Origin: Hyperoplus lanceolatus
Lineage: Eukaryota; Chordata; Actinopteri; Uranoscopiformes; Ammodytidae
DNA length: 64,000 nucleotides
NCBI GenBank assembly: GCA_026929865.2
Contig: CM049414.1
Span: 4,471,001 to 4,535,000, forward strand
Direction: 5' to 3'
Shown: one piece after another, positions 47,958-59,155 of the stretch
How the letters are laid out: each line of letters opens with the position of its first letter
Position numbering within the stretch: the first letter of the stretch is position 1
The notes under the pieces: generated by a model
Databases searched by the model: none
What the model was told of the DNA's origin: nothing
The model's input: the letters and a program-made list of their open reading frames with translations, nothing else
Program-made: the position numbers and the translations under genes

Positions 47958-48075
47958 GGGCTGGCAGCCATGAAGACGCCGCCATGTCGCGTTGAGCCTG
48001 GAACGTCGACAGTGCCTACAGCATCATGTTTAGCGTGAGCTCCCCGGTAACGATGCTCGTTCACCCCGGGGAAGA
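47958..48075 (+). promoter_or_regulatory. gpr63 5' leader with two upstream AUGs
   Basis: A CTCTTTTTCTAAG acceptor ends at 47957. uORF1 starts at 47970 and stops at 48036-48038 (22 codons). The second ATG at 48026 opens a 38-codon frame (MFSVSSPVTM and on) that runs past the gpr63 ATG and stops at 48140-48142. Ribosomes would need leaky scanning to reach 48076, so translation may be restrained. Confidence 0.5.
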
Positions 48076-49281
48076 ATGGTTGACTCCACTACTGTTCCCC
48101 TCCCAGAGGCCACTCTCTGCTGCCTCCTTACGGGGCTGCTGAAGCTTTCTGAAAGGCCTTCAATGGAGAACGTCTCCATGGCCAACGTTTCCCTGGGCTC
48201 CTGGTCCACGCCCTCGACCACGGAGGCCCCGGAAACCCTGCAAGGCGTGGGCCTCCCTCTACAGGTCTTCTTCTGCTTCGTCATGGTGGCCATCTTGCTT
48301 TTGGCTCTGCTGGGGAACGTGGTAGTGTGCCTGATGGTGTACCAGAGATCGGCAATGCGTTCGGCCATTAACATCCTGTTGGCGAGCCTGGCGTTCGCAG
48401 ACATGATGCTGGCCGTGCTGAACATGCCCTTCGCTCTGGTTACCGTGGTGACCACCCGTTGGATTTTCGGGGACGTTTTCTGCCGCGTGTCGGCCATGTT
48501 CTTTTGGTTCTTCGTGATGGAGGGCGTGGCCATACTGCTTATAATAAGCATCGATCGTTTTCTTATTATCGTCCAGAAACAAGACAAGCTGAGCCCACAC
48601 AGAGCTAAAGTGCTCATCGTGGTCACATGGGGACTCTCCTTCATTTTCTCTTTCCCGCTGGCCATTAGCTCCCCTCCCCTACAGATCCCTCCCAGGGCGC
48701 CTCAGTGTGTGTTTGGCTACAGTGTGGAGCCTGGCTACCATGCCTACGTACTGATACTAATGCTAGTCTTCTTCTTCGTACCGTTCATGGTCATGCTGTA
48801 CACTTTCATGGGAATCCTTAACACCATCCGCCACAATGCCATCCGGATCCACAGCCACACGGACAGCATCTGTCTGAGCCAGGCCAGTAAACTGGGCCTG
48901 TTGAGTCTCCAGAGGCCCTTCCAAATGAACATAGACATGAGCTTCAAGACGCGTGCCTTCACCACCATCCTCATCCTCTTCTCGGTGTTCACAGTGTGCT
49001 GGGCGCCCTTCACGGCCTACAGTCTGTTGACCACCTTCAGCGACGGCTTCTACCACAAAGACAGCTTCTTTCAGATCAGCACGTGGGTCCTGTGGTTGTG
49101 CTACCTCAAGTCAGCCCTCAACCCTCTCATTTACTACTGGAGGATCAAGAAGTTCCGCGACGCCTGCCTCGACCTGATGCCCAAGTACTTCAAGTTTCTT
49201 CCCCAGCTGCCAGGCAACACCAAGAGGCGCATCCAGCCCAGTGCGGTGTATGTGTGTGGAGAGCACCGCTCTGTGGTTTGA
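48076..49281 (+). CDS. gpr63: gpr63 (orphan class A G protein-coupled receptor)
   Basis: A single-exon coding region of 401 aa (human 419). Seven hydrophobic segments follow a Ser/Thr-rich N-terminus with NVS sequons at 32-34 and 37-39. TM1 is about residues 60-88. RSAINILLASLAFADMMLAV spans TM2. The conserved cysteines are C136 and C211. TM3 ends in DRF (160-162) in place of DRY. TM6 carries CWAPF (308-312) and TM7 NPLIYY (349-354). The C-terminus FKFLPQLPG, then SAVYVCGEHRSVV, is nearly identical to human GPR63. GPR63 is a brain-enriched receptor; sphingolipid and lysophospholipid agonism has been reported, but its ligand is unsettled. The start is uncertain: 48076 is the longest frame, while Met30 or Met35 are possible, and an out-of-frame ATG at 48026 precedes it. 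Confidence 0.96.
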   Translation: MVDSTTVPLPEATLCCLLTGLLKLSERPSMENVSMANVSLGSWSTPSTTEAPETLQGVGLPLQVFFCFVMVAILLLALLGNVVVCLMVYQRSAMRSAINILLASLAFADMMLAVLNMPFALVTVVTTRWIFGDVFCRVSAMFFWFFVMEGVAILLIISIDRFLIIVQKQDKLSPHRAKVLIVVTWGLSFIFSFPLAISSPPLQIPPRAPQCVFGYSVEPGYHAYVLILMLVFFFVPFMVMLYTFMGILNTIRHNAIRIHSHTDSICLSQASKLGLLSLQRPFQMNIDMSFKTRAFTTILILFSVFTVCWAPFTAYSLLTTFSDGFYHKDSFFQISTWVLWLCYLKSALNPLIYYWRIKKFRDACLDLMPKYFKFLPQLPGNTKRRIQPSAVYVCGEHRSVV

Positions 49282-49396
49282 AGGTGGAAATCCACCCCAC
49301 ACTTCAACCCTGTTCACATGTCGTACACAAGGTACCCAATGCAGTCCCAGGCCTGTTTTGTAATGAGTGGTTTACTTCTCTTGGCAGGTTATTAGA

Positions 49397-49402
49397 AATA
49401 AA
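49397..49402 (+). promoter_or_regulatory. Candidate polyadenylation signal for gpr63
   Basis: AATAAA 116 bp after the stop. Further candidates lie at about 49919-49930 and about 51896, so longer UTR forms are possible. Confidence 0.4.
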
Positions 49403-50750
49403 ACAGCAGTGCATTAAAAAAGGCCAGATTGGAAGGGGTGTGTTGCTGTAGGTGAGGAAATTAAATCCAATCCAGAATGCCAGTTTGTGTAAAACCTCAG
49501 GAGTTTTCAAGCAAGACGCCATAGCACGATGGTAAAACAGGGTTCTACAACCGAAAATATGTCTATAATAGTCTGGTATTGTGTGGAATTGGATTTCGTA
49601 CTAGTTCTATTGGCATACTTTTTACGATTTTCTACAAACCCTTGTTTCATTTTACAAAAGAATCCAAAACGTGCCAACTGGTAAATGTCTAAAATCCAAC
49701 TGCTATACAAGAACTTTACTAAATACAACTTAGCATTGGCAGAATATAAATTAAATAAGTGTCTGTGCTAAAATGTTCTTAACTCAAAGTTCACTTAATA
49801 GCTTTTGGGCTGGCCTTCTGATGTTATGTCACAGCCTTCCGTGTTAAAGGAACTTGATCTGGTGTGACAGAGCGTCTGTCCGGTTTCCCCTGGAATTTTT
49901 TTGATGATTTTCGATATAATAAATAAAAAGTTATAAAAAGGAGTCTACTTGCTTGGTATTCAAGGGATAAACAGAGATTATTGATAGTTTTGAAATATAT
50001 GTTTCTCAATTTGAAACATAAATATTAGTTGACATTGAAAATATGCCGGTAATACACTGGGGGACACCCTGGAATATGTGATAATTTGTCCGGGAGACTG
50101 TATATCTCTGTTCAGGCGTTGGGGTACGGCTGACAACTCAGTAATGGTAAACCATTAGGTTAAGATGATGAATCACAAAAACTGTGTTCTCCACACTCAT
50201 AGTAATATGTGATCAAATAATCGGTCAACAACGTTTCAGTCGACATCAGCCTCCAGTACTTTGATTTGATTTTGTTGCACACGCTATAGTCACTGAAGGC
50301 TTATCAAGGTTCCATACCCAGCCCTACTTTTGATCCATGAACACATCAAAAGAGCAACCATTGTCAGCTCTATCTTAATGATTATGCTTAGTATTTGATT
50401 GGCGCATTGCAGGGTGATGTTGCGGTTAAAACTTTAATCAGATTCAACAATTTGCCGTGTCTTTTGCATTGAAAGCCCTACAGTGTTTAATGCAGGGCTA
50501 CACTCAGTCAAGACTTAACATTTTGCAAAGAGGCTCAACCAACAATCAGGGTGTGTATAGGATGGTCATGGGATATGAAATTGGTAAAGGGCAGCTGGAC
50601 TCCCCCTGTGCAAGATGCTTTTGGCATTTGCTTCCCATTTTGGTCGATTTAATATTCAAATGAAAAACATGACGCATGCTGCACTGAGTAGTTGCAGTTA
50701 CATGCGTCATATTATGTAATATTCAGGATTTACGGTTGGCATGTAGAATT
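49403..50750. other. gpr63 downstream region, no gene seen
   Basis: Contains possible 3'UTR extension and a short fragment GTTTCCCCTGGAATTTTTTT (about 49883) resembling the inner end of the CAGTGTTTCCC element family. Nothing coding was recognised. Confidence 0.45.
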
Positions 50751-50756
50751 ACTCTC

Positions 50757-51087
50757 GCCTGGCACCACCCGCCTACCTACTTCCGCTCAATTTTCATTTC
50801 CCTTCAGTAGTCAGTCTGGGTCTGCGGTATATTCTTTGGTTTTCTCCGGATAGATTTTTGGCAGTCCAGAACAGAACAGAGGGAGTAACTCAGAAGCCGG
50901 TGCATGACATACGTCACGACCAAATGTTATGCGATTGGTTGGCAGATCCAGAGTGGAACTGGGCACATCCAATTTTTAAACTTCAACAGACACCCGCCTT
51001 CAAGTGAGGTAATGTTTGTCAATTGAGCGATTCCAGACCTTCTGCTCAAATGAAATGAAGTACGATGGTCTGGTAGGACCAGGCTAG
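50757..51087. mobile_element. MITE with GCCTGG/CCAGGC ends
   Basis: Its ends are TCGCCTGGCACCACCCGCC and ACCAGGCTAGA. It shares long inner blocks with 9937-10250 in opposite orientation (GCGATTGGTTGGCAGATCCA and AAACTTCAACAGACACCCGC). It is non-coding. Confidence 0.6.
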
Positions 51088-52429
51088 AATGACTCCTCAT
51101 ACAGTAAATGTTTCCCACATTTTATCTTCTGCTGGGTTCATTGGATTCTCATTGGATATTTGAGACTTGAACCATGATCCAACATTTGAGCTTGTCTGGC
51201 AGACTGCACTGGCGGCCCAGTTGCCTTTAAGTCTAAGTAAAGATGTTTTGATCCATGTTATTGTATATCAACAAGTACCAAGCCATAGGCAGCTACATAT
51301 GTCTGATTTAGTACTTGTAGATAAACACCGGTACAGGAAATGAGATACCAGGCTCTTAACGAGACATTTCCGGGTAAGATTACAACATTGGAAACACATG
51401 CTTTCTTGCTCTTATGCTATCATCTAAGTCTCAACCCACAGTACACACTTTTTTTTCTCTGAGAGTGACGCAATGTCATTTTGGGTAACGACGAAAACCT
51501 TTTTTAAGAGAAAAGAAAATAGAACCACTTTATAATTCATGGAATGCACTGAATACTGTGTGAGAATATAACGGGTGAATGTTTCCTTTAATATTGTATC
51601 AGGAAGACAGGAGCTGCTGGGTTTGACTTGACCATTCATCTTTTTTTTCTTGCCTCTGGAAGTTGTGGAAAAGGACCGCTTGTTTTAAATGTGTGGAATT
51701 ATTTGACAGGGCATGTAAATTAACAGCTTAAAACAGACTTTGAATGTGGTCAGAAAAGTGTCACGACACATGTCAAGGTGTGTATTTCTATTTAAATGTT
51801 TTGGGTGTGCCTAATTGATTAGTCCATTTGCCAGTCAGAATGCTGCTATATCTGGTGAAACTGTGCAATTTCAGTGTACTGTACTGTTGAATGTAATAAA
51901 GAAATAGACATTTCTTACCTTGGTATACTGTCTCAAGAGTTTTTTTTTTTATAATATGTGGTCTTCAGTCATCTCTTGTTAAGGTCATAGGGTAGGATTG
52001 GGTGGAGAAAATAGTCCCATTTCTCCTGGCTAGCTAATGCTTCGCTAGCTTGTGCCGCACGATGCAAACTCCCATTGAGGGGTTTCTGTTAAGTCCCTAT
52101 GTAAAATGTATATAAAACTGAATTTTTATCATTTGTTAATCCTTTTTGACATGCATTCAAGTTGTAAACAATAAAGAGGCATTACATTTTATATTATATT
52201 TGAATTTGATGCCAGCAACACATTAAAACAAATCGGAACAGGGGCAACAAAAGACTGGCAAAGCTGTAAAAATAGCACCTGTTTGGAACATTGCTCACAT
52301 ACACATGTTAACTGGTACAGGTGATATTATCATGAATGGATTTTAAAGTCTAAACAACAATTTAGTTTGTTTAGATTTAAAAACAAAGTTTCTCCAAAGA
52401 ATTTAAGTATTTCACCATCTACAATCTGC
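51088..52429. other. Intergenic, no recognised gene
   Basis: AT-rich sequence with no coding or RNA gene recognised. Confidence 0.5.
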
Positions 52430-52925
52430 ACTTAAGAGGCAAGGCCCAACATTAAAATTGAATGCCCATGACCTCAGGTGGCACTGCATTAAAAAATTCA
52501 ATTTCATGAAGGATATTACTACATGGGCCTTGGAACACTTGAGAAAACCATTGTCGGTAAACATAGTTTGTCGCTACAAATGCAAGTTTAGACCCATGCA
52601 AAGTGAAAGCCATATATCAACAACATCCGCAAATGCAGCAGACTTCTCTAGGCCTGGGCTCATCTGAGATGGACTGATGTAAAGTGGAACAGTGTGCTGT
52701 GGTCTGACGAGTCTACATTTACAAATATTTTTTGTAAATCATGGACGTTGTGTCCTCCGGGCTCCAGAGGAGAAGGACCATCCAGATTGTTACCAATACA
52801 ACGTTGAAAAGCCATCGTTTGTGATGGTATGGGGGTGGGTTAGTGCCCATGGCATGGGTCACTTTACATCTATGAAGGCACTATTAATGCTGAAATGTAC
52901 AAACAGGTTTTGGATTATAGCAATA
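52430..52925 (+). pseudogene. Tc1-like transposase pseudogene
   Basis: Frames change repeatedly, but translated pieces resemble a Tc1-type DDE transposase. GTGGTCTGACGAGTCTACAT gives WSDEST around the first catalytic Asp. It is followed by VNHGRCVLRAPEEKDHPDC and FVMVWGWVSAHGMGHFTS, the counterpart of SVMVWG plus the following glycine-rich strand. Several frameshifts, no intact ORF and no terminal repeats recognised: an old, decayed copy. Confidence 0.75.
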
Positions 52926-53009
52926 TTATTATCCATTATTAATATCATCAGAAATCTAAAATGTAGTTGTATCTGATGTCCAAAAAAACTGGCTTAATGT
53001 ATTTAATAA

Positions 53010-53640
53010 AATGTTTTAAAAATAATGATAGCCATTTAAATATTAATATATTCGGAAAAAAACAACATTTAAATATCAATAACATGCAGATTAGATTGGC
53101 TATGTCATTTCTCATACGTCAAAGGTCTTGGGTTTTCGAAAATGGTGTTCATTTTAAAAATATATATTATATTAGATTTATTTATTCAGTTATTTTAAAT
53201 TCAGAAACAGAGTTTGGATGCAGCCTTTTTTCATTTTATAAATAAAAACAATACTATCAACAGGTCTTAAATATGCTTTTCAGCGTGTTTGTTTTTAAAT
53301 AAAATATGTCCTAAATCAGACAATTAGCACCATATGAACAAATCCTCTTGTAATAACCTTCAGAATAGTGCTAAGAAGAACGATTATGGAAAGTTGAGTT
53401 GATTTTAAGTGCTTTAGAAGTTAAGATGTATGGTTAAGAGACCATGTTGAGATAATGGTTGATAACGATGGTTTTACAGGAGAAATATAAAGACACAAAC
53501 AAACAAGGTTTAGTCAAATAAAGACCTAAATGTACATTTTGGACCTTTTATTTATACTAGTAGTATTTATAATTGTATGATATAAGACATGTTATGGAAG
53601 CAAAATAAACAATTTTCTCATACTGCGGCATGTGAATACT
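53010..53640 (+). repeat. Interspersed repeat family R, copy 5
   Basis: Shares TATGAACAAATCCTCTTGTA, ATTATGGAAAGTTGAGTTGA, AAATGTACATTTTGGACC and TTATGGAAGCAAAATAAACA with copy 4 in the same order. Confidence 0.7.
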
Positions 53641-54030
53641 CCATCCTGGTTATGATACATATTTGTGCTTTAGCTTTAACAACAATATATATATAGTCAC
53701 AGTAGGACACAATCTGTTGGATTCACACATTTCATATTAAGGATGAGTTGATGTCACCGAGAAATCTTCGGAGACTTAATGTGTCCAATGAATTTTGTCA
53801 ACTGTGAAGCAAGTTTTGATGAATTTACAGATACAGTATGTGTCATTGTGTGTGCAATGCTCTGTGTTAATGTAAATGCATTATGAGTAAGGTGTCACGT
53901 TTGGGAGCCCAATGTGTTTGTGTGATGCCTCAGTGCGTTAATTACCCGTCTCCCATGGTGACTCACCTGTGTCTTTCTACTCAGGGACCCCATTTCCTGT
54001 CACTGTCTCTGCTCCAGCAGACCGACGCAA

Positions 54031-54508
54031 CGCCCACCATACAAACATACATTGCTTTCCAAATCGCATACACTTTTTTTTTCTTCTATTCTACATACTA
54101 CATCCGACGACAAAAATAATCTAGTTAGGATGCAGTAGGCATACTATTGGGACATACTTTTACTTATTTTTTTCATCATAACATTGCGCCTTGATCTTGC
54201 CTCTTGCTTTTTTTTATCTGTGACATCCCCGTTTGTTTTCATATGGAGACTCCGTTGATGTGTCGTCACTTTAGGTGCGCACTGGACTATGGGTCAGAAT
54301 CGCCCAAATAGGATGCTGTTTTCAACACAAAAAATCTTGGCCGGATGTCATAGACATCCGGGTCTTTTTAACCGTCCTAAATCTGGCCACAAGTATCGGG
54401 ACATGGGCTACTAAATCTTTTTTCTACCATACTAAATAGTAGAAAAGTATGCGATTCGGAATGCAGGGATGCATTGCTCTCATGCCCACCACACAAACAT
54501 ACATTGCT
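54031..54508. mobile_element. MITE-like segment bounded by a 26-bp direct repeat
   Basis: The sequences at 54031-54056 and 54483-54508 agree in all but two bases (CCACCATACAAACATACATT against CCACCACACAAACATACATT). Inside them are inverted ends TTTCCAAATCGCATAC (54056-54071) and GTATGCGATTCGGAAT (54448-54463). No ORF. Confidence 0.65.
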
Positions 54509-54687
54509 CTTCCGTGAGATGATTTTTTTTCCCAAGTCTGTCTTTACTTTAACCAGGCCTGCCAGTCAGTCACACTCTCCAAAGTGGAGCTGATAAAGAA
54601 ATGCTACGCTGTTGTGTTACCTGACAACCAGCTTGGAGTCTGTTTACAGTCCTTGCTTCAAAGCGTCAGCATCTCACACCACAGCTC

Positions 54688-54755
54688 TATTTATTTAACC
54701 TTTATTGGTAATCTCGTTGGGACACAGGATCACATTCTCAAGAGAGACCTGTTTG
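54688..54755 (-). repeat. SINE 3' tail fragment
   Basis: TATTTAACCTTTATTGG, then TCAAGAGAGACCTGTTTGG, is the reverse-strand, diverged form of the tail of the SINE at 22823-23090. Confidence 0.5.
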
Positions 54756-54760
54756 GGACA

Positions 54761-55480
54761 AGCATGGTCAAAAAAAAAGATGGCTTTGTATCAATTGATT
54801 CTCTGTCTGGAAGTTTCATTTTCCTATCTATGTATTAATTCACTAATACATTTCTGTGGGTGTCTTTTGGCAAAAGTTGAGTTTGAGTTGGAAAATATAT
54901 AAGTTACACTCTTGTAATGGCTGCTGCAATATGTTTTCTTTTGTTTCAACATACCCTGCAAAGTCGAGTATATAGTGTGTGGACCGGAAGCTGTGGATGA
55001 AATGTATTTTGTAATGGTGTCATGTAATTCCGTTTCGGATTGGTCACTCTGTAGCATGACACGGAAATAAAAAAATATAAATTCATCATACAGACAGATT
55101 TACCACTATTACTTTCAGTATTTAAATGAAAGTGACGGATAGGACGTTGAAGGTTATAAAGGCCCAGGAGCGTAGGCTATGACAGCAGTGCTTGAGTGAC
55201 ATATAAATGATTAATTATATTGGCAGCAGGACTCCAAGAATGAATTTGTAGATGCAGTTATACCAATGCAAATGTCTACCCCTGGATAATGATGAGCAAT
55301 TGACCAGTGTCTTGGCGCATGTCGCGCTCAGTATTTAAAGTGTGGCTTTAATTGAAAACAATTGGCGTTTCCCTTATATGGAAAGTGACTATGCTAAAGT
55401 GAGGAAGTGACGTGCCCGGATGGTGACCATGCAGGTAATAGTGAGGTCACTGGGGGTGAAACAGGTGGTCACCCTGCTAG
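54761..55480. other. Intergenic, no recognised gene
   Basis: Nothing beyond short random ORFs. Confidence 0.5.
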
Positions 55481-55615
55481 ATGCATTAGCAATTAGCATA
55501 ATAACCTGAGCCACACTGTTGCCGTAAACTTTAAAGAGAGTGGGTCCTAAAACTGACCCTTGTGTCACATCAACAACAAATGTTTGGCTCAAGGGCCAAA
55601 AATCAGGTGATATGC
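55480..55615 (-). pseudogene. LINE reverse transcriptase scrap
   Basis: A minus-strand frame contains TQGSVLGPTLFKVYGNSVAQ. This fits the RT motif PQGSVLGPLLF plus YINDL found in non-LTR retrotransposons. Flanking residues show no further RT motif, so only one conserved block survives. Confidence 0.5.
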
Positions 55616-55619
55616 GCAT

Positions 55620-58600
55620 ACAATGTGTGAAATGCAGAAAGGCATTCTCTTTAAGCTACAAATATGTAATGATAATTAAATCAAGATAAAAAAAAAGAAC
55701 ATTTATGAACATGTTATTAAATAATAATATTGAATTAGATTTGTTTTTGTTAAAAGGCTTCTTAAGTTCTAAAAGTTGAGCTTGACTCTGGAACACACTC
55801 ACTCTTTTTAACCTTGGACATTTACACAGTAAATCACTTGAGTAACTATACCGCCCCCACAAGCTCTTTTATTTCTGTGGAAATAATTTTATTTCTATGG
55901 AAATAAAACCACTCATTGTAATGAGAAAAGCATTTTCATCAGAAATATCACATTTTATTAGAAAGGTTCAGGACATGATAACCTGCATACAGTGATATTT
56001 TAACCAAATAGCATTATGGTCATTATTTGACAAGTACTGTATTTGGTTACACGTGGAAATGCAGTTCAACCAATGCAGTGATATGATGAATGTCGATGGT
56101 CTGATGACAAATGTAGTGGTTAGAATTCAATTTTAAATTTGATGTGATGCTTCCCCAGCTCATGGATTTGTGCTATTCCACTGAATGCAATTGGTGGCAG
56201 TAGTGAGCTAAACAATTAAACTATATTATAGTAACAAGCTAACCTTATGATAGCCACTTTGTTGCACTTCATTAATTGCACTTTCTGTCCATGTAAGGCC
56301 ATTTCTTGTTATAGAATAGCGTTTTTTTTTCTTCTGTCCTTGTCAGGCAAGAGGGGGTGATGCACCTCCATTACTGGTAATCCCAAAAGCTGCATCAGGT
56401 AATGCCATGTTTTGACAGAAATGTAACCAATGTGCCAATTAAGAAGGGGGTTTTCCCCAAGGAAGACCAGTTTAAAAAAAAACAAGGCTATCAAAAAGCA
56501 GGGTGAAGGACATATTCAAAACTTTGTGAAAATGGCTTTGCTAATGTTTGATGAGGAAACTAAAAGCGTTCAGCACATTTGTTTGGTCTCTGGGTTACAC
56601 ACAAGCAGTTAAGGCCTGTATTCCTTTAGAGAAAAACTCCAATTTAATACAAATACATATACTGACATTATTATTATTAACTGATTTTATTGTGTACATA
56701 TTTTATTACATTTCTACAGAAGCCCTATAACCAGCTTGTTACCTCGTCGAAAAAAGATATGGTGATGTCAGATTTCGAAACTTGTATTAACATTTACCTT
56801 AGTTTCATATGATAGCCACTGGCGAAAACTACCTGCCCATGTTATGTTGCTTGTGCTGTGACTGATTTGAAATAGAATGGCCTTTCAAAGCAGCCCAGCT
56901 GCAATGTCAGCCCTAAAGACACATCAAAAGAGAATTAATTTGTGTGGACTGTGAGAGACATGAAAGCAGAGGTTGCTGCCAGTTCGTAGTAGCATTGTTT
57001 GCTAAAAACGGCAACTGGACCTAGAAGGTCGGCAGGTTGTGTTTAAAGCAGATATCCACTGACCTTCTGTGAACTGGGTCAGGTACAGATAATGTACTTC
57101 CACTGAGCACTGACTTCAGTAGAGTTAGATTGGCTGCAATCTTGTGATTGTAAATGGATGGTGGCTCTTAATCAGCTCGCTCCCTGGGATTCATTATGCA
57201 GCCAGCAGTGAGTAATGAGCGTGCCCGGAGCTTTGAAGTTCACTTTAATCACGGCGCCGAAAGACTATTCCTAAGCAACGGAAACTTGCAGATGTCTCAG
57301 GAGGACGCGTGGTGAGGGACACATACCTAACGACTCAAACCAGTGATCACCACTCATGCTGGCCTAACATTTGGAGCTGCAGCACAAAATAGTCAATTTG
57401 AAACTGATGTTAACAGATGCCGTTTATCTGTAAATTCGAAAGCCTGGTATTCTACTGTAATTATAGATTTTCCTTCAGACTCAAGCTAAATCTTAGCCTT
57501 CTCACAGAAGTTGTATATAGTCATGGAAAGGCTGCCCTATCTGTACATTTCTCTGCATTCTCTGAAATATCATAACAAATTGTCTCCATATACAGTATAA
57601 AGTGCTGGAGAACTCTATGAGCCAGATGTCCAAACAGGGGGCAATCTTTATGTTTTAAGCCCTAATATTTTGTTGTTGTTGCGATAACCATCCCATACTG
57701 GATGGACAGAGCTTTCCAATGACTTACAGTCTCTAGTTGTCTTGACCAGTTTACAATGGCTGTTTCTGGGTTGGGATGGAGGATGTGGCTGTAGACATCT
57801 GAATATCAACAAAACACGCTTGACCAGAAATTGTGGAGTCTGGGACAGAACCAAAACATATGAGCCATGGGTTCTATCAGAGTGTTTGCACCTCTTTATT
57901 TCCTCCCTCTTTCTGCCTATCTTTCTCTCTCCACTGCACACTCAGTCACTACAATTCATGCTTAAAAGAAGCAGGATTGTAACCTCATTTTGCACTTTAT
58001 TTTCTTTATACATTTTTTCTCAGATTCTATTTAAAATAGCCCTTGTGGACAATATAAAAATCCCCTGCGTGGGTTCGTGTTCCCACTCAATGAAATGTAA
58101 AATACATTCTACTAAATATATCTTGAGTGTGGAGAGGCATCGTCTTGTTGCCCGTGGTGACAGTCACGCAGTATTCAAATGATCTAGGAAGAAAACCTGG
58201 AAGCTTAACACTGCCTGAACAAAGGTCTATTAGAACCCCAATCAATACAAGGACTGCAATTGCTTCGGCCTGATGCTGGATTTGTTTGGTTTTCTTTCTT
58301 TTTACAATTAGGCTACTTGCATTAGGCTACATTTATGTTGTTTGCTGTGTGTTGTGTGTACAAAGGTGTATTTAGGAGGGAGGTCTGAGGGGTTCACAGA
58401 AACAACATCAGCTGTATGGATTACAGTTTCCACTAAAGCCACTTATCGTTTAATAGAGTGTGTGGGATAATTGCCGTCATTAATGACTGATTCCCACCAG
58501 AGCCAAATGTGATATTTAAAAAAGCAACCCACAGAATCAAATAAAGGAATTTGCTCCAGTAATGCATTAAAGTATATATCTATAGTTCTGAGCTACTGTG

Positions 58601-58840
58601 GCTGGGTATTTTCCATTCTGGGAGACTTGTAATGTCACTGTGCCGTCTCCACGACAACTGAGCTGATGAGGACCATTACATGAGTCTCAGTAAGTGGACC
58701 TTAATCAAGAGTATATAGGTAAACTACTGGCAGTGGAGCTGCACGGATTAGTCCGTTAATCGATTGGTTCATCTGCAGAAAATTAGCAACAGTTTTCTAC
58801 CATCCATTAGTTCAACCCCTTACCTCCCCCGAAGAGAAGA
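55620..58840. other. Intergenic, no recognised gene
   Basis: A 146-residue frame at 57742-58182 has no recognisable domain or splice context. No RNA gene or bounded transposon was seen. Confidence 0.5.
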
Positions 58841-58852
58841 AAGCCAATGTGT

Positions 58853-58930
58853 CGTAGTATACCCCTCTGGACTTGCTCCGGTGACTGTAGTTAGCCTGAC
58901 CACTTTAGCAGAGGGGTATACTACGAAGCA
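58853..58930. repeat. Short inverted repeat, TTCGTAGTATACCCC-type MITE end
   Basis: CGTAGTATACCCCTCTG (about 58852-58869) and CAGAGGGGTATACTACG (about 58910-58927) are perfect 17-bp complements around a 40-bp loop. Probably two transposon ends brought together, or one foldback MITE. Confidence 0.7.
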
Positions 58931-59079
58931 AACTCAACAGAGCCTGGCTCTTTTTTCTTGATCTGGTTCAACATAACACAAACCCTCGCTCAGAGCTGAC
59001 CGGTATCACAAAGGCGGTTATCAACCTCCTATGTTGAACGAGGGTTTCAGCTTCAGGCTCTGTGCGCGAAATATATATC

Positions 59080-59155
59080 CTACATGTTGAGTATGTATGG
59101 GGGAGGACGAAAAGCCATATTTATGTCCTCCCTCCTACATACTCAACATGTATGT
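59080..59155. repeat. Short inverted repeat
   Basis: TACATGTTGAGTATGTA (about 59081-59097) is repeated in inverse as TACATACTCAACATGTA (about 59137-59153), a perfect 17-bp arm pair with a 40-bp loop. Confidence 0.75.

Noticed and set aside
57742..58182. 146-residue ORF as a gene
   Set aside because: No domain, no splice support and low-complexity composition; expected by chance in a window this size.
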